Below, piece after piece: positions 55,053 to 64,000 of a stretch of 64,000 bases of DNA. This DNA is from Gnomoniopsis sp. IMI 355080. Its lineage: Eukaryota > Ascomycota > Sordariomycetes > Diaporthales > Gnomoniaceae. The stretch spans positions 1 through 64,000 of the forward strand of contig JAPEVC010000009.1 in the NCBI GenBank assembly GCA_027946555.1. Direction: 5' to 3'. Within the stretch, counting starts at the first letter, position 1, and each line of letters starts with the position of its first letter. The notes under the pieces are model-generated. The model was not told where the DNA came from. It ran no database searches and was given only the letters and a program-made list of their open reading frames with translations. Both the position numbers and the translations under genes were made by a program.

Positions 55053-55790
55053 GCTGGTTTAAAATGAGCGAGCCTGTTGGGTTCCCTTCATTGCTCAAAC
55101 CTGCTGAATTGTGGTCCCTCCCATGGGCGTATTTGGCTTGACAAGCTGCCAAGAAGGCAGATGTCGCTGCTTCCAACTCAAGCAAAATCCTTGCGTACAA
55201 GATGAAGCCTCGTTCAACTTTTCCATCATACAGTCTCTTATGTACTTTTTCGAGACGAGAAGCCATGAGTATCCCAATCTGCCCAGGCCGGGCTGACAAG
55301 TCACCAAAGTCCTACCGCGGCAGCCGTCACTCAACACAACGGTCATGTTCAATGGCGGAAATATAGTACAACAAGAAGAGAATCATGTTGAACCTCATTC
55401 CTGTCTTGCTAGTTCTAAGCTGAAAGATACAGATTTGGTCGACTACGGCTCTGCATCGGCTCTTTCACGGTCGTAATCGCAGCCTGTTCTTCGACCTCTA
55501 AATTAGGTAGAAGGGTCAAGGCTTACTCAAGCAGCATAGAAATATTTGTTGCAGCCTATGCTATACTTAGGATGAAGCAAAGGTTTACTATTGGAACCTC
55601 CCCAGCCATACCGTCCTATGTTGGTTGCGAAAGCAGAGCTTTTCTTGAAATTCACGGAAGCTCCTGGGCCTATCTATGAACTCGAGACGTACTTAGGTAC
55701 CCGAGGGCCTTAGGAATTCTTGAAACGCAATGTCTCGATGATGACTTGTGCTCTGGTGCCTCGCCCGCTGCAATACCGTCCATCGTACAT
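55053..55790. other. convergent 3' intergenic region
   Basis: Between ROK1 and the TauD-type gene; no gene supported. A diverged palindrome-like motif (TACTTAGGTACC) lies near 55.69 kb. Confidence 0.5.
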
Positions 55791-56906
55791 CTATGCGGAT
55801 GCTGCTAATTCTTGCTCGATCCCCTGCCTCCTGCTGGTCGCCTTCTCATCAAAGTACGGTCTCTCGCCCACACTGACGGCGCGACTCCCAGCCCTATCGC
55901 CCAACCACACGGGCTCGTACTCATGATCTGGCGTGGCGGCATGGTAGGTGGAACGATTGTCCCAGATTGCCATGTCGTTTTCATTTTGCCAACGCAGTCG
56001 GACGTGCAAGTCATGGTTTTCGACTATGAGGTCTATGAATCGTTTGAGAAAGTAGTCACTTTCGTCCTTGGTCAGGCCGTTGATGCTTGCGACATGGTGA
56101 CCAACGGAGAAGACCGAGTTCCAGCCAGTAACCGGATTGGTCCGGATGACTGGGTGAGTTGCCTCAAGAACCACACCGACGTTCTCTGGGGATCCGCGAG
56201 GGCCGGGAAACATTTCCAGGTTGTTGGCCGCCGCAGCTTGGGCAAAGTAAGGATTGGCGCAGTGCGCGGTGAGCGTACTAAGATAGCCACGCAGCGAAGG
56301 AGAAATACGCTCGTAAAGTTCGTATCCAGATGCCCACAAAGTATCTTGCAAAGGTCAGCGACTGCCCGTCCACAGGCATCAAAATCAGGTAAAAAGCTTA
56401 CCGCCTCCTGTCTTGGGCAATTGTGTCATCCTCAATAACGAATAATCACTAGGGACTGGCTCGAACGTGATATCCGAATGCCACTGTATCCGCCCGCTTG
56501 GCCGTGGGCGGTCTTTATAAAGCCTCTGGGCTTGTTTGCTCGAGATGAGGCTGATCTCATCATCCTGTACACCTTGGGCCGCCGAATTGTGCACCGGGTG
56601 AATATGCAGTCTAGACGTAGCTGGCTTCCCCGACAGCTCACCCATTCGCTGAACAAGCTCTTTTTGCAAGTCGTTGGTCATGTTGTTCTGGGCGCGAAAG
56701 AAGACAACACCGCGACGGGCAACAGTAATTGCCAGGTCTCGGATCAGATCATCTGAATTTGGGGCGCGCAGCCATTCGGCAACGTCGACATTGACGAACT
56801 CATGGCCAATGACCGGCGTCACGTCAAAGGACTCATAAGCGTTGAGGGCACCACTGAGGCGAAGTGGCTCGCGGTGGCCAGTGTGGGGGTCGACAGGCTT
56901 GGACAT
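55791..56906 (-). CDS. TauD/TfdA-type 2-oxoglutarate dioxygenase
   Basis: Two exons, 56906-56402 and 56344-55791; 352 residues. An Fe(II)/2-oxoglutarate-dependent oxygenase, probably cytosolic. The iron ligands are His143 and Asp145 (QWHSDITFEP) and His303 (DNRSTYHAATPD). The 2-oxoglutarate-binding side is marked by HPVIRTNPVTGWNSVF and a later Arg (GSRAVSVGERP). Family members release sulfite from taurine or other sulfonates, or act on aryloxyacids or purines. The length and sequence fit the fungal sulfonate dioxygenase branch, but the substrate is not determined. Its neighbour at 57.2 kb is an SDR in the same orientation, 258 bp upstream, so the two might act together. Confidence 0.9.
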
Positions 56907-57164
56907 GTTAATATAGTCTCAGTTTTCGCAGTCTAAAAAATGTTCCCATTCGAGTAACGAAAGAGAGAAGGATCCTTTCTTCTACTGATCGGGACACCTC
57001 CTTGTATATGCTTCACTTCCCTTGCAACATGTGACCCAGAGTTTCTCGGATGCCCCAAGCATTTCTACCCTCGACCTTCTCGTAGCCTATCCTTGCGTCT
57101 ATCCGGGGGTCTCGCGAATCGCAACAGTTATCCACTGTCCGAGTCAAGCAACCGCTTATCAAAA

Positions 57165-57965
57165 TTACCATGCGATCTCCCCATGTCTGTCCGAGAACGT
57201 AGCAGTTACGTGACTGTCCTCGCCCAGCGTAGCCATCTCCACAATCCTCTGCGCCGCGAGTTCAGGTGTCCCTGCGTATGCGGCCAGGAGTTCAGCACCC
57301 GCTGGCTCTGTCATTCTCGTGGCCGTGAAGCCCGGGCAAACGACGTTGACCAGGCCACCCACGTCCCGTAGCTCACGAGCATACCCCACACCCAGCATGC
57401 TCACGGCCGCTTTGCTTGCGCGGTAGGCCTTGTTCTTCACTGCGTCGTTTTCACAGGGAGCGTCGTCGAGGTCCAGCCTGGCCCCGGCGCGTGTGCGTGC
57501 CAGAGACCCGGCCTCGCTCCCCACAAACACGACGCGGGGCCCCGGACGGTCGGCTTTGCGTAATAGTGGAAGCAATGCCTCTGTGAGAACCGCGGTGGCG
57601 CTGACGTTGGTATTCAAAATCTGGCTGTACGCTTTGCGGAGGGCCTTGAGGGCGTCAGTGTCTGGACCAATGGGCTCGTCGTATACGAAGACAGCGGCAT
57701 TATTGATGAGGACATCAAGCTTTCCGTGAGTTTGCTGGATATATTGTACAACAGAGATTGTGGACTCGTCAGACGTGATGTCCAGTTGGACGGCCGAAGC
57801 GGAAAGACCTCGGGCAAGGAGGGCTTGGGCGACCGACTGGCCGTCTGCAGCATCACGGGAGCCGATGATGACATGGTAGCGGTGGTCCGAAGCCAGTTTT
57901 TCAGCAACGGCACGTCCAATGCCCCTATTTGCGCCGGTAACGAGGGCAATGCGTGGAGAAGCCAT
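57165..57965 (-). CDS. short-chain dehydrogenase/reductase
   Basis: Single exon, 266 residues. A classical SDR: cofactor motif TGANRGIG (10-17), NNA (88-90), a Ser in VFVGSEAGS (about 150-154), and Tyr181/Lys185 in AYRASKAA. The SRD after strand 2 (GSRDAADG) suggests NADP(H). PGFTATRMTEPAG is the usual segment after the active site. It resembles carbonyl-reductase-like fungal SDRs; the substrate is unknown. No signal peptide. The orientation matches the dioxygenase downstream. Confidence 0.93.
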   Translation of the reverse strand: MASPRIALVTGANRGIGRAVAEKLASDHRYHVIIGSRDAADGQSVAQALLARGLSASAVQLDITSDESTISVVQYIQQTHGKLDVLINNAAVFVYDEPIGPDTDALKALRKAYSQILNTNVSATAVLTEALLPLLRKADRPGPRVVFVGSEAGSLARTRAGARLDLDDAPCENDAVKNKAYRASKAAVSMLGVGYARELRDVGGLVNVVCPGFTATRMTEPAGAELLAAYAGTPELAAQRIVEMATLGEDSHVTATFSDRHGEIAW

Positions 57966-58423
57966 GCTACGGTGGCAGTCTGGTGCTTTGCTGCATGTGT
58001 TCCTACAAGTGGTGATGCCTTAGGTTTTCGGGATACACTATGCTATGCATATGTACGGATGCATACCGCTGGAGCATGGCTACAAGCACAACTTAAGAAC
58101 AACTCACCGCTGACAAATTACTTACCAAAAAAAAAGGATATCAATATCTGTATAGTTTCGATAAACGACTCAAGCGTGTCTTATCTTACAACTATGGGGT
58201 GTGCTGACTCGTAGTGATACCGAACCTGCGATCAACTTATATGGCCTATTTGGGTACGAGTCGACTTTGTTACCGCCAATTCCAATTCCCAGACTCTTCC
58301 CCATCCTTGCTACAGTCCAAAATCCTGGTTTCTCTCGAATGTCGAGCAACGACATAGCGAGGGCACCACTCTTTCTGCGAAGTCAAGTTGCCGCTCACAC
58401 GAACACAGTAATTCTTCCCCTTT
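57966..58423. other. intergenic
   Basis: Upstream region of the SDR; nothing recognised. Confidence 0.5.
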
Positions 58424-59221
58424 TCAAAACTCCTGTGGCTCGCGTCCCGGTGTGGTTGAGATACGAGAATTATATCGGATCTTGCGCATTCCTGTGGGCG
58501 TTTCATAGACAAGAGGGATCGTGATGGTCGGTTCTGTCTGTGGTGAAGGGAAAGGAAGATGGAGGTTGACCGGTGGAATACAAGGCTTAGATACACCTGA
58601 AGGTTGCTCCCTACATATTAGCACCGCATCTGGGGAAGCTCGACCGGGTCCGTGGCACTGGCTTCGAGCAATCACGCATACCGGCTGTCCCTGCATCGAT
58701 CCGTCACGACCAATAGTATCAGCAGCCCAGGGAGCCACAGCTTTGGTGTCAGTATTTGTGGTGTGACAAAAAATTGCTGATGGTGGTTGGTGGCGGTAGT
58801 AAACCGCGTTACATCCCTCCGACTTCTGTGAGTTCTGTTGTGGGATGTTTGAGGATCGGAGCCCCTGGCTCTGGCACATCTCTGGATCTGAAGGAGGACA
58901 ACAACCTCTTTGCACCAAGAACTCTTTGCCGCAATGAATACAAGCTAGGCGATGTGACAGCTTTTCAGAAAATTGAGGAAGTCTTGATTGGGCGGTCAGT
59001 TGCCGACCATTGAAAGATAGCTGAGGGCTGGCATAACTTCTGGTCGCTGCAGTCAACACGCGAGACTCCAATGGACGTATGACGGATGGAAATTGGGCCA
59101 CGTATGAGCTTTGATCTGAGTTGGGCTGTTGGTCAGACATATGCTCCTGAAGAGGCGTCCGCACAGTGTGAACGGCTTCTTCATGCCACTGAGTTTGTGA
59201 AGTTGAGTGCTCGAGAGACAT
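58424..59221 (-). CDS. orphan ORF with a cysteine motif
   Basis: An ATG-started frame of 265 codons without introns. The product is Ser/Gln/Pro-rich. It has one notable spot, residues ~94-117, CIHCGKEFLVQRGCCPPSD then PEMC, whose cysteine spacing could bind zinc like a small treble-clef or ring fragment. No family recognised and no homologous neighbour logic. It could be a lineage-specific gene or a chance frame; codon bias is not clearly that of the neighbours. Confidence 0.3.
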   Translation of the reverse strand: MSLEHSTSQTQWHEEAVHTVRTPLQEHMSDQQPNSDQSSYVAQFPSVIRPLESRVLTAATRSYASPQLSFNGRQLTAQSRLPQFSEKLSHRLACIHCGKEFLVQRGCCPPSDPEMCQSQGLRSSNIPQQNSQKSEGCNAVYYRHQPPSAIFCHTTNTDTKAVAPWAADTIGRDGSMQGQPVCVIARSQCHGPGRASPDAVLICREQPSGVSKPCIPPVNLHLPFPSPQTEPTITIPLVYETPTGMRKIRYNSRISTTPGREPQEF

Positions 59222-61303
59222 GTTCCAGGTTCCGAATGCTCTTTGGTGTTAATGACTTTCATTCGACTGTTCGATGAGGGAACATAGATTTATGCATTCC
59301 ATTTACAATGACGGGCTGTCTCACTGACCTCCTTTCGGAGATTCTTTGTGCAGAATTGTTTATCCCATTGGCTTACATTCAATGCCACAGTAAGTAGGTA
59401 CCTGGGAGTCCATTTTCGAACTGTTAGGCAGACTAATATATGTCTTTCAGACGATAGTTTGCTACCTACCTAGGCAGGTACCCTGAATGACCACACAAGT
59501 GCTTGTCCAGTGTAAATGCTCGGCAGTTTAGGTATATTGGATCAGTCAACACAAATCTTGGTAAGCACATGGATTGCATCAATTCAAATGTGGGTAATCG
59601 TGTTTGTGAGAGACGTCGCGGTTACTGTATTTGCTTATGCCCACAGCTGTAGGTGATCTTGAGACATCTCGTGATTCTTTACAACGCTCGCCCATATAAC
59701 TGGGCATGAACCAAAAGACTGGCAAAGTGGTCCACTCAGGGTCTAGTAGTGAACAACCTATTGGAGACACACCAGCACGTTGATTCAGGTCAATCTGGAT
59801 ATGTCAAGGCGAGCCTTCACCCCTCGCTCAAGCCGTGAGAAAATGCAAAAGCGGGACGATGGGTCATGATGGCTTTCCTCGGGGCCACAAATGCAATCAC
59901 AGCCACTAGAGTCGTCGACTTACCCATGGGTTCTCAATACCGAGTTTTCGTTATCTTCGTGGTTCGAAAGCACTCTGTGGATCGAGATATAACGGCAAGA
60001 GGTGTTATCAAGCAAAGGCTGTGGCCCAACAGGCGGTGGGCAAAGAATCATTACCGAATGCCACACTGTCCCTTTTACGCTCAGGTCATAAGAAAAGCCC
60101 AGACCTCAATACATCACATACAACCATACCCAGTGGAAAATTAGGGATCCCGTCCGCTCTCCCATATACAAGCCGCTGAGGGCTGGATTAGTAGTTAAGT
60201 GGGTGACCATTAGCGAATACCCGGTGTTGTATGTTTTTGTTATTTTTTTTCTTTTCCCCAAGGATACTCATGGTCAGCGTGCTTAACCTTAGGCACCAGA
60301 GTGGTTTTGACTTTGGGACCCGGAATAGATTTTGTGGTGTTGACTATTGACGTTCTTGCGTCCCAGACATGAGAATGGACAAATCGATTAAACGGCACGT
60401 GTCAAATCGTCTGATTCTGACGCCGTCTCCGATCAATGGTGAGATGGTTGTACTAGGTATGAGTTCGTGATGGTCTAGCTGAGAGGAGAGCGGAAGAAGT
60501 TCTGTCGAGGTGTGTTAGAAAACCATTCAGCCAAGCCATGCAACCGCCACTTGAGACTTGGAGGGAGAGTTTCTCCGAGGGATCTAATCATCGAAAATTG
60601 CAAGTACATTGATTTCATGCCTATATCTATTCGAAGGGATCGAAGGGAATTTGTTTCTCCGAAAGAAACGCTCTCGGGAGGCAGATTTGTGTAGAGCAAG
60701 TACCCAACATCTCTCACGCCACGCGGGACAAGAAGAAAAACCCAGTGCGACCCTGCTAGGGGATTCAACTTGACCGACCAATGGTCTTACATGGAATTGG
60801 CAGGGGCCCCTCGTGTGGACAAGCGCCCGACAATAACAGTGAGACTACTAAATTGTGGTCTTGAAAAGGTCCATACTGATCCAAGATATTTAAGGGTAAC
60901 ACCAATGCCGTTTTCTTGAGAAAGCTGATCCCCGACAAGCTTGATGTCGTCCACCAGCTTCGTGGCCCCAGATACGTAGAATTCTCTTGTGGCCTGGTAG
61001 CGACAGTCTTTCCTTCTCCTCGTGCAGCGCTGAAACAATTAGCTGTCACCCTCGTGAAAGTTGTATACGAAAACCAATGGAGATGACAGCACTTTGACAT
61101 CTGAATAGTTGGCTTGGCTGCATTGGTTTCAGCACCCTATTCGTAGGGGCTGGTGCTTGTTCCAAGTTGAGCCGGGCGCTGCCAAGATTCCAAGCCTCTA
61201 AACGAGTCCTGACTCCTGTGCGCGAATACAGAGGCGCGCGCTCTGTAGATAACCCCATTACATGCCAATAGGGTCATTATTCTCCGATTGAGATTTGGAA
61301 TAG
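59222..61303. other. gene-poor stretch, 2.1 kb
   Basis: No gene supported. It contains degenerate palindrome motifs (59463-59480, CTACCTAGGCAGGTA form) and T-rich runs near 60.24 kb. No transposon features seen. Confidence 0.5.
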
Positions 61304-61310
61304 TATAAAA
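61304..61310 (+). promoter_or_regulatory. TATA box of the SnoaL-like gene
   Basis: TATAAAA lies 109 bp before the ATG at 61419, a normal distance. Confidence 0.5.
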
Positions 61311-61418
61311 GGCATCAAATCGTATCTGTGCAATAGCCATGATATTCTCATCATACCCTGGAGCAACAGAGTACATCGTTCACGTCTTGATCTCCTGCCG
61401 AAACACACCAACATCAAA

Positions 61419-62157
61419 ATGAGAAGCATTTCCCTTATTCTCTCCGCGCTCACGGCCTTGTTGGCGCTGCCCGCCGCAGCCAGACCGGAGCCTCCGACCA
61501 GAGTCATAGCCGCGAGGCAGTCCGTGGTAACGCCTCCTCCATGTGAAGCTATCAACCCCCCGCCTACTGCGGCGGAGACGGAAGAACGGTTTAACACGTT
61601 CGCCAACGAGTTCCTCGTGACGAAAAATCTCACGGCAGCGTTTGCTTTCATATCGTCAACATATATTGTAATTATTGATCTGCTCGTTGTTTATTCTGCC
61701 GAGTGTCTCTGACTTGGAAACTTTGTTCAGAATCACAACCCGTTGGCCGATGACGGTCCCAATGCTGCCCTTGACTTGCTCGGCCCCATTTGGGGCTCGG
61801 TCGACATCACCGTCCTCCGTACAGCATACATTGATCCTCAGGGCTTCCTCAACTACAATGCCAGCGGCGTCGGCACGGTTGTCGATAGGTTTAGATGGGA
61901 AGCAGGCTGTATTGTCGAGCATGTAAGTATAGTTTGCCTTCCCATGCTTTGCTATTCACGAAGCGCCGAAGAGTTCCGGACGACTGATTTTCTCTTTTTT
62001 TTCACAGTGGGACCAAGGTGAAGTCTTTCCTAGCAACGCAACAGACACAATCGTGAGTACCCCGGGTTCGAATACCATTTCTACTACGCCCAACATGACG
62101 ACAATTCCAGTTACAAGTGGGGCCGGTCGAAGAGTAGAGTCATTATGGAGGAAGTAG
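61419..62157 (+). CDS. secreted SnoaL-like (NTF2-fold) protein
   Basis: Three exons, 61419-61667, 61731-61922 and 62008-62157; 196 residues. The first donor is GTAATT, a weaker form. The N-terminus is a signal peptide (MRSISLILSALTALLALPAA). The fold signature comes from YINHNPLADDG, FLNYNASGVGTVVDRFRWE and GCIVEHWDQGE, the pattern DIFRxExGKIVEHWD typical of SnoaL-like aldol-condensation/cyclase proteins. In bacteria such proteins close polyketide rings. Fungal secreted versions are mostly uncharacterised. The last ~25 residues are a Ser/Thr-rich tail (TPGSNTISTTPNM). A GTGAGT at the start of this tail could be an unused donor, so the C-terminus is less certain. Confidence 0.82.
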
Positions 62158-62892
62158 AAGTTCGCATAGGATTGGAAGGAAAATGAAAAGGATACCCATT
62201 GGCAGTCAACAATATACTATGATATATACTTCATGCGTTTGAAATCAAATCATGACACACGTGCGCCCCATTACTCGCGTGTACTGATCATTTCTAGCCG
62301 AGTTGCTGCTATGTATTCCGTACCGAGCACTCAGAATTAGCTAAGTAAATCTCATACCCAACTCGTTGCTCCGACTTCCGAACTACGAAGATAGCGTCGA
62401 GTTGACTCAGGTAACTCTATCCTTCGGTCATAAACTGTCAGGAACTCCCGCGGTTGTTATTCCCCTGTTCGCTTAACTTTCGAATCCATCATGACAATGC
62501 TTCCGTATTTGCTGTGATCAAGCCGTGATAGAACGGCGTTGAATGGCTGTTTCAAGGACAACAGCTTGAGGGGTGCCATTGTATTCACATCTCCACTGAT
62601 CACATCCATGTGAAGAAGCTGCAAATCGTGCTTGTAATCAAGTCTGATGACGATAGACGGTGGCTCTACGTTTATGTTCTAGTTATCGGTGTTGGAAACT
62701 CTCGCGTCTTGGACACCGTTCTACCTGCACTGGTCAGCTTCCTTTCCTGCCCCCCCCCCCCCGCCATTTTGACGATCTTTCAGTCTTTATCCCACTTATA
62801 TAACCGCATCTCATTCACTTCGGCCTCTTCCGAGGGAACTGGGCACATGATTGAGATATATTAAAGTTAAATTAGTGCAAATGCATATGTAT
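62158..62892. other. convergent 3' intergenic region
   Basis: Between the SnoaL-like and TRI14-like genes. Holds a 13-C tract at 62750-62762; no gene supported. Confidence 0.5.
62750..62762. repeat. poly-C tract (13)
   Basis: The longest of the poly-C runs in the window, non-coding. Confidence 0.85.
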
Positions 62893-64000
62893 CTATGGAA
62901 ATTTTGCCAACAACGCATCAACCTGCGCCGTGATATCCACCAATGGGAACGCCGACCGATTCCCAGCAGTCGTGCCCGGCACAACAGGGTCTGAAAAGAA
63001 CTCCTCCACAGTAAAGATCTTCTCAGATCCAATCTGCAACGGAGCAGGTGTAAGGCCGCCCGAGGCCTCTGTGACGTTATTCGAGATCAAACCCAACGTC
63101 TCCGCGCTTTGCCAAGTCCCATCCTTTGACCTCAGCACGACCGTGCCCTCCGCATCCACCGAAACCAGAAGAACGGTGCCACAGTACTTTTCCGGCAACA
63201 AAATCGCATCACTAGCTCCAATCGGGGCGGAAGGTGAGCCATTTCCCCCAGCATCGGTGCGTGGGATCAAGATCGGCGTGCCATTCACCGCGCTGCTGAC
63301 CCCATCAAAGCGGTAAATCTCCCCGTCGGCCTGGCTGTTGGACAGCAGGAGGTCCTTCTCAGCAATGCTCGCAATACCGGCGAACCCTGCCACGGTCGTG
63401 TTGGCCAGCGCGGCGGGCTCTGGCAGGAACCACGGCGCAAGGCCAGTTCCGTCGTCGCGTACCCGGAGGATGGTACCGGGGAATGTGCCTACGATATAGA
63501 TGTTCTGATCCTTGTCGTGCGCGACGTCCTGGAAGCCGCCAAAGCGGCCCTGCGTCACCTCAGCAGAGATGTTGTGCTGCCACAGCACACTGTTCGTGTC
63601 GAAGTCATACTTGAGGATGACATTAGTGCCGGAAACGTCTGCGCCACCAGTGGCGAAGGCTGCGGCGGCATCAAGAAGTACGGTGAGCCGACCAGAAGCG
63701 TCGGGGAGAGCGGGGCCCAGGTGGATGTTGATATCGCCGGAAAGACCAGGGAAGTTTATAGATTCTGTGATTGTGTTGTTATATGGGTCGAATACGGCTA
63801 CAGAGGCGTTGAAGAGAGCGCTGTGAGAATATTAGTATCCATGTATATGTGTCTCATATGCCCTCCTTGTGCAGGTTCTACATGTGGGTGTGTGTATTGA
63901 CTAAAGAAATAGACAATGTGGAAATCGACGTACCCGAAGTATACTCGACAGCGGACGGGGTCGAACTTTGCATTCTCTGGGTATAGTTGGAAAGCGTCTA
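62893..64000 (-). CDS. TRI14-like beta-propeller-type protein, 5' truncated by window
   Basis: Two visible exons on the minus strand, 64000-63934 (cut by the window end) and 63820-62893; at least 331 residues, of which the N-terminus is missing. The intron uses a GTACGT donor and a CACAG acceptor. Readable blocks are YPENAKFDPVRCRVYFGALF, VAVFDPYNNT, GGADVSGTNVILKYDFDTN, GGFQDVAHDKDQNIYIVGTF and LLSNSQADGEIYRFDG. The regular repeats suit a six-bladed propeller similar to SMP-30/gluconolactonase folds. The pattern matches the family of TRI14, a protein of the Fusarium trichothecene cluster that affects virulence and whose biochemical role is unknown. Relatives are widespread in fungi outside toxin clusters, so no toxin pathway is implied here. 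Confidence 0.78.

Noticed and set aside
1..64000. CRISPR arrays, insertion sequences, rRNA, bacterial operons
   Set aside because: No repeat-spacer pattern, transposase or rRNA sequence seen; the DNA is eukaryotic nuclear.

Overview
The window is nuclear DNA of a filamentous ascomycete (Pezizomycotina). The genes carry short introns of about 50-180 bp with GT...AG borders. They include an alpha-aminoadipate-pathway lysine gene (homoisocitrate dehydrogenase), mitochondrial EF-G, mitochondrial uS8, ROK1 and YAE1, alongside a fungal highly reducing polyketide synthase (HR-PKS). I joined exons by hand from splice signals, frame and family conservation; all spliced models below keep an open frame.

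Layout. 0-8 kb: an Arg/Ser-rich ORF without an ATG, a gene-poor stretch with an (AT)15(GT)6 microsatellite, a small secreted protein and, convergent to it, a secreted GH30 glycosidase. 8.4-8.6 kb: a tRNA-Glu(CTC) with an intron. 8.6-27.2 kb: a secondary-metabolism region. It holds a sulfotransferase-like P-loop protein, a CYP52-like P450, a second P450 (trichothecene-type CYP, 4 exons), a BBE-type FAD oxidase (6 exons) and, divergent from the oxidase, a complete HR-PKS of 2,542 residues (KS-AT-DH-MT-ER-KR-ACP, 7 exons). 27.5-46.7 kb: mainly housekeeping genes (mitochondrial EF-G, LYS12, a disordered protein, uS8m, a conserved unknown, an aquaglyceroporin, a small membrane protein, YAE1, a sugar transporter). 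46.9-55 kb: a secreted amidase, a gene-poor stretch with a possible broken gene, and a divergent pair (Clr5-domain protein / ROK1). 55.8-64 kb: a second accessory region with a TauD-type dioxygenase, an SDR, an orphan Cys-containing ORF, a secreted SnoaL-like protein and a TRI14-like protein cut by the window end.

The HR-PKS would build a reduced, C-methylated chain. The two P450s and the FAD oxidase are the natural tailoring set, and the oxidase shares a 1.2-kb divergent promoter region with the PKS. No pathway regulator, exporter or thioesterase is visible in the cluster. The most interesting observations are this cluster, a P450 in it whose I-helix acidic residue is replaced by glycine, a recurrent intergenic palindrome TACCTAGGTA, an upstream ORF overlapping the mitochondrial EF-G start by ATGA, and a dense group of CreA-type sites before the sugar transporter.
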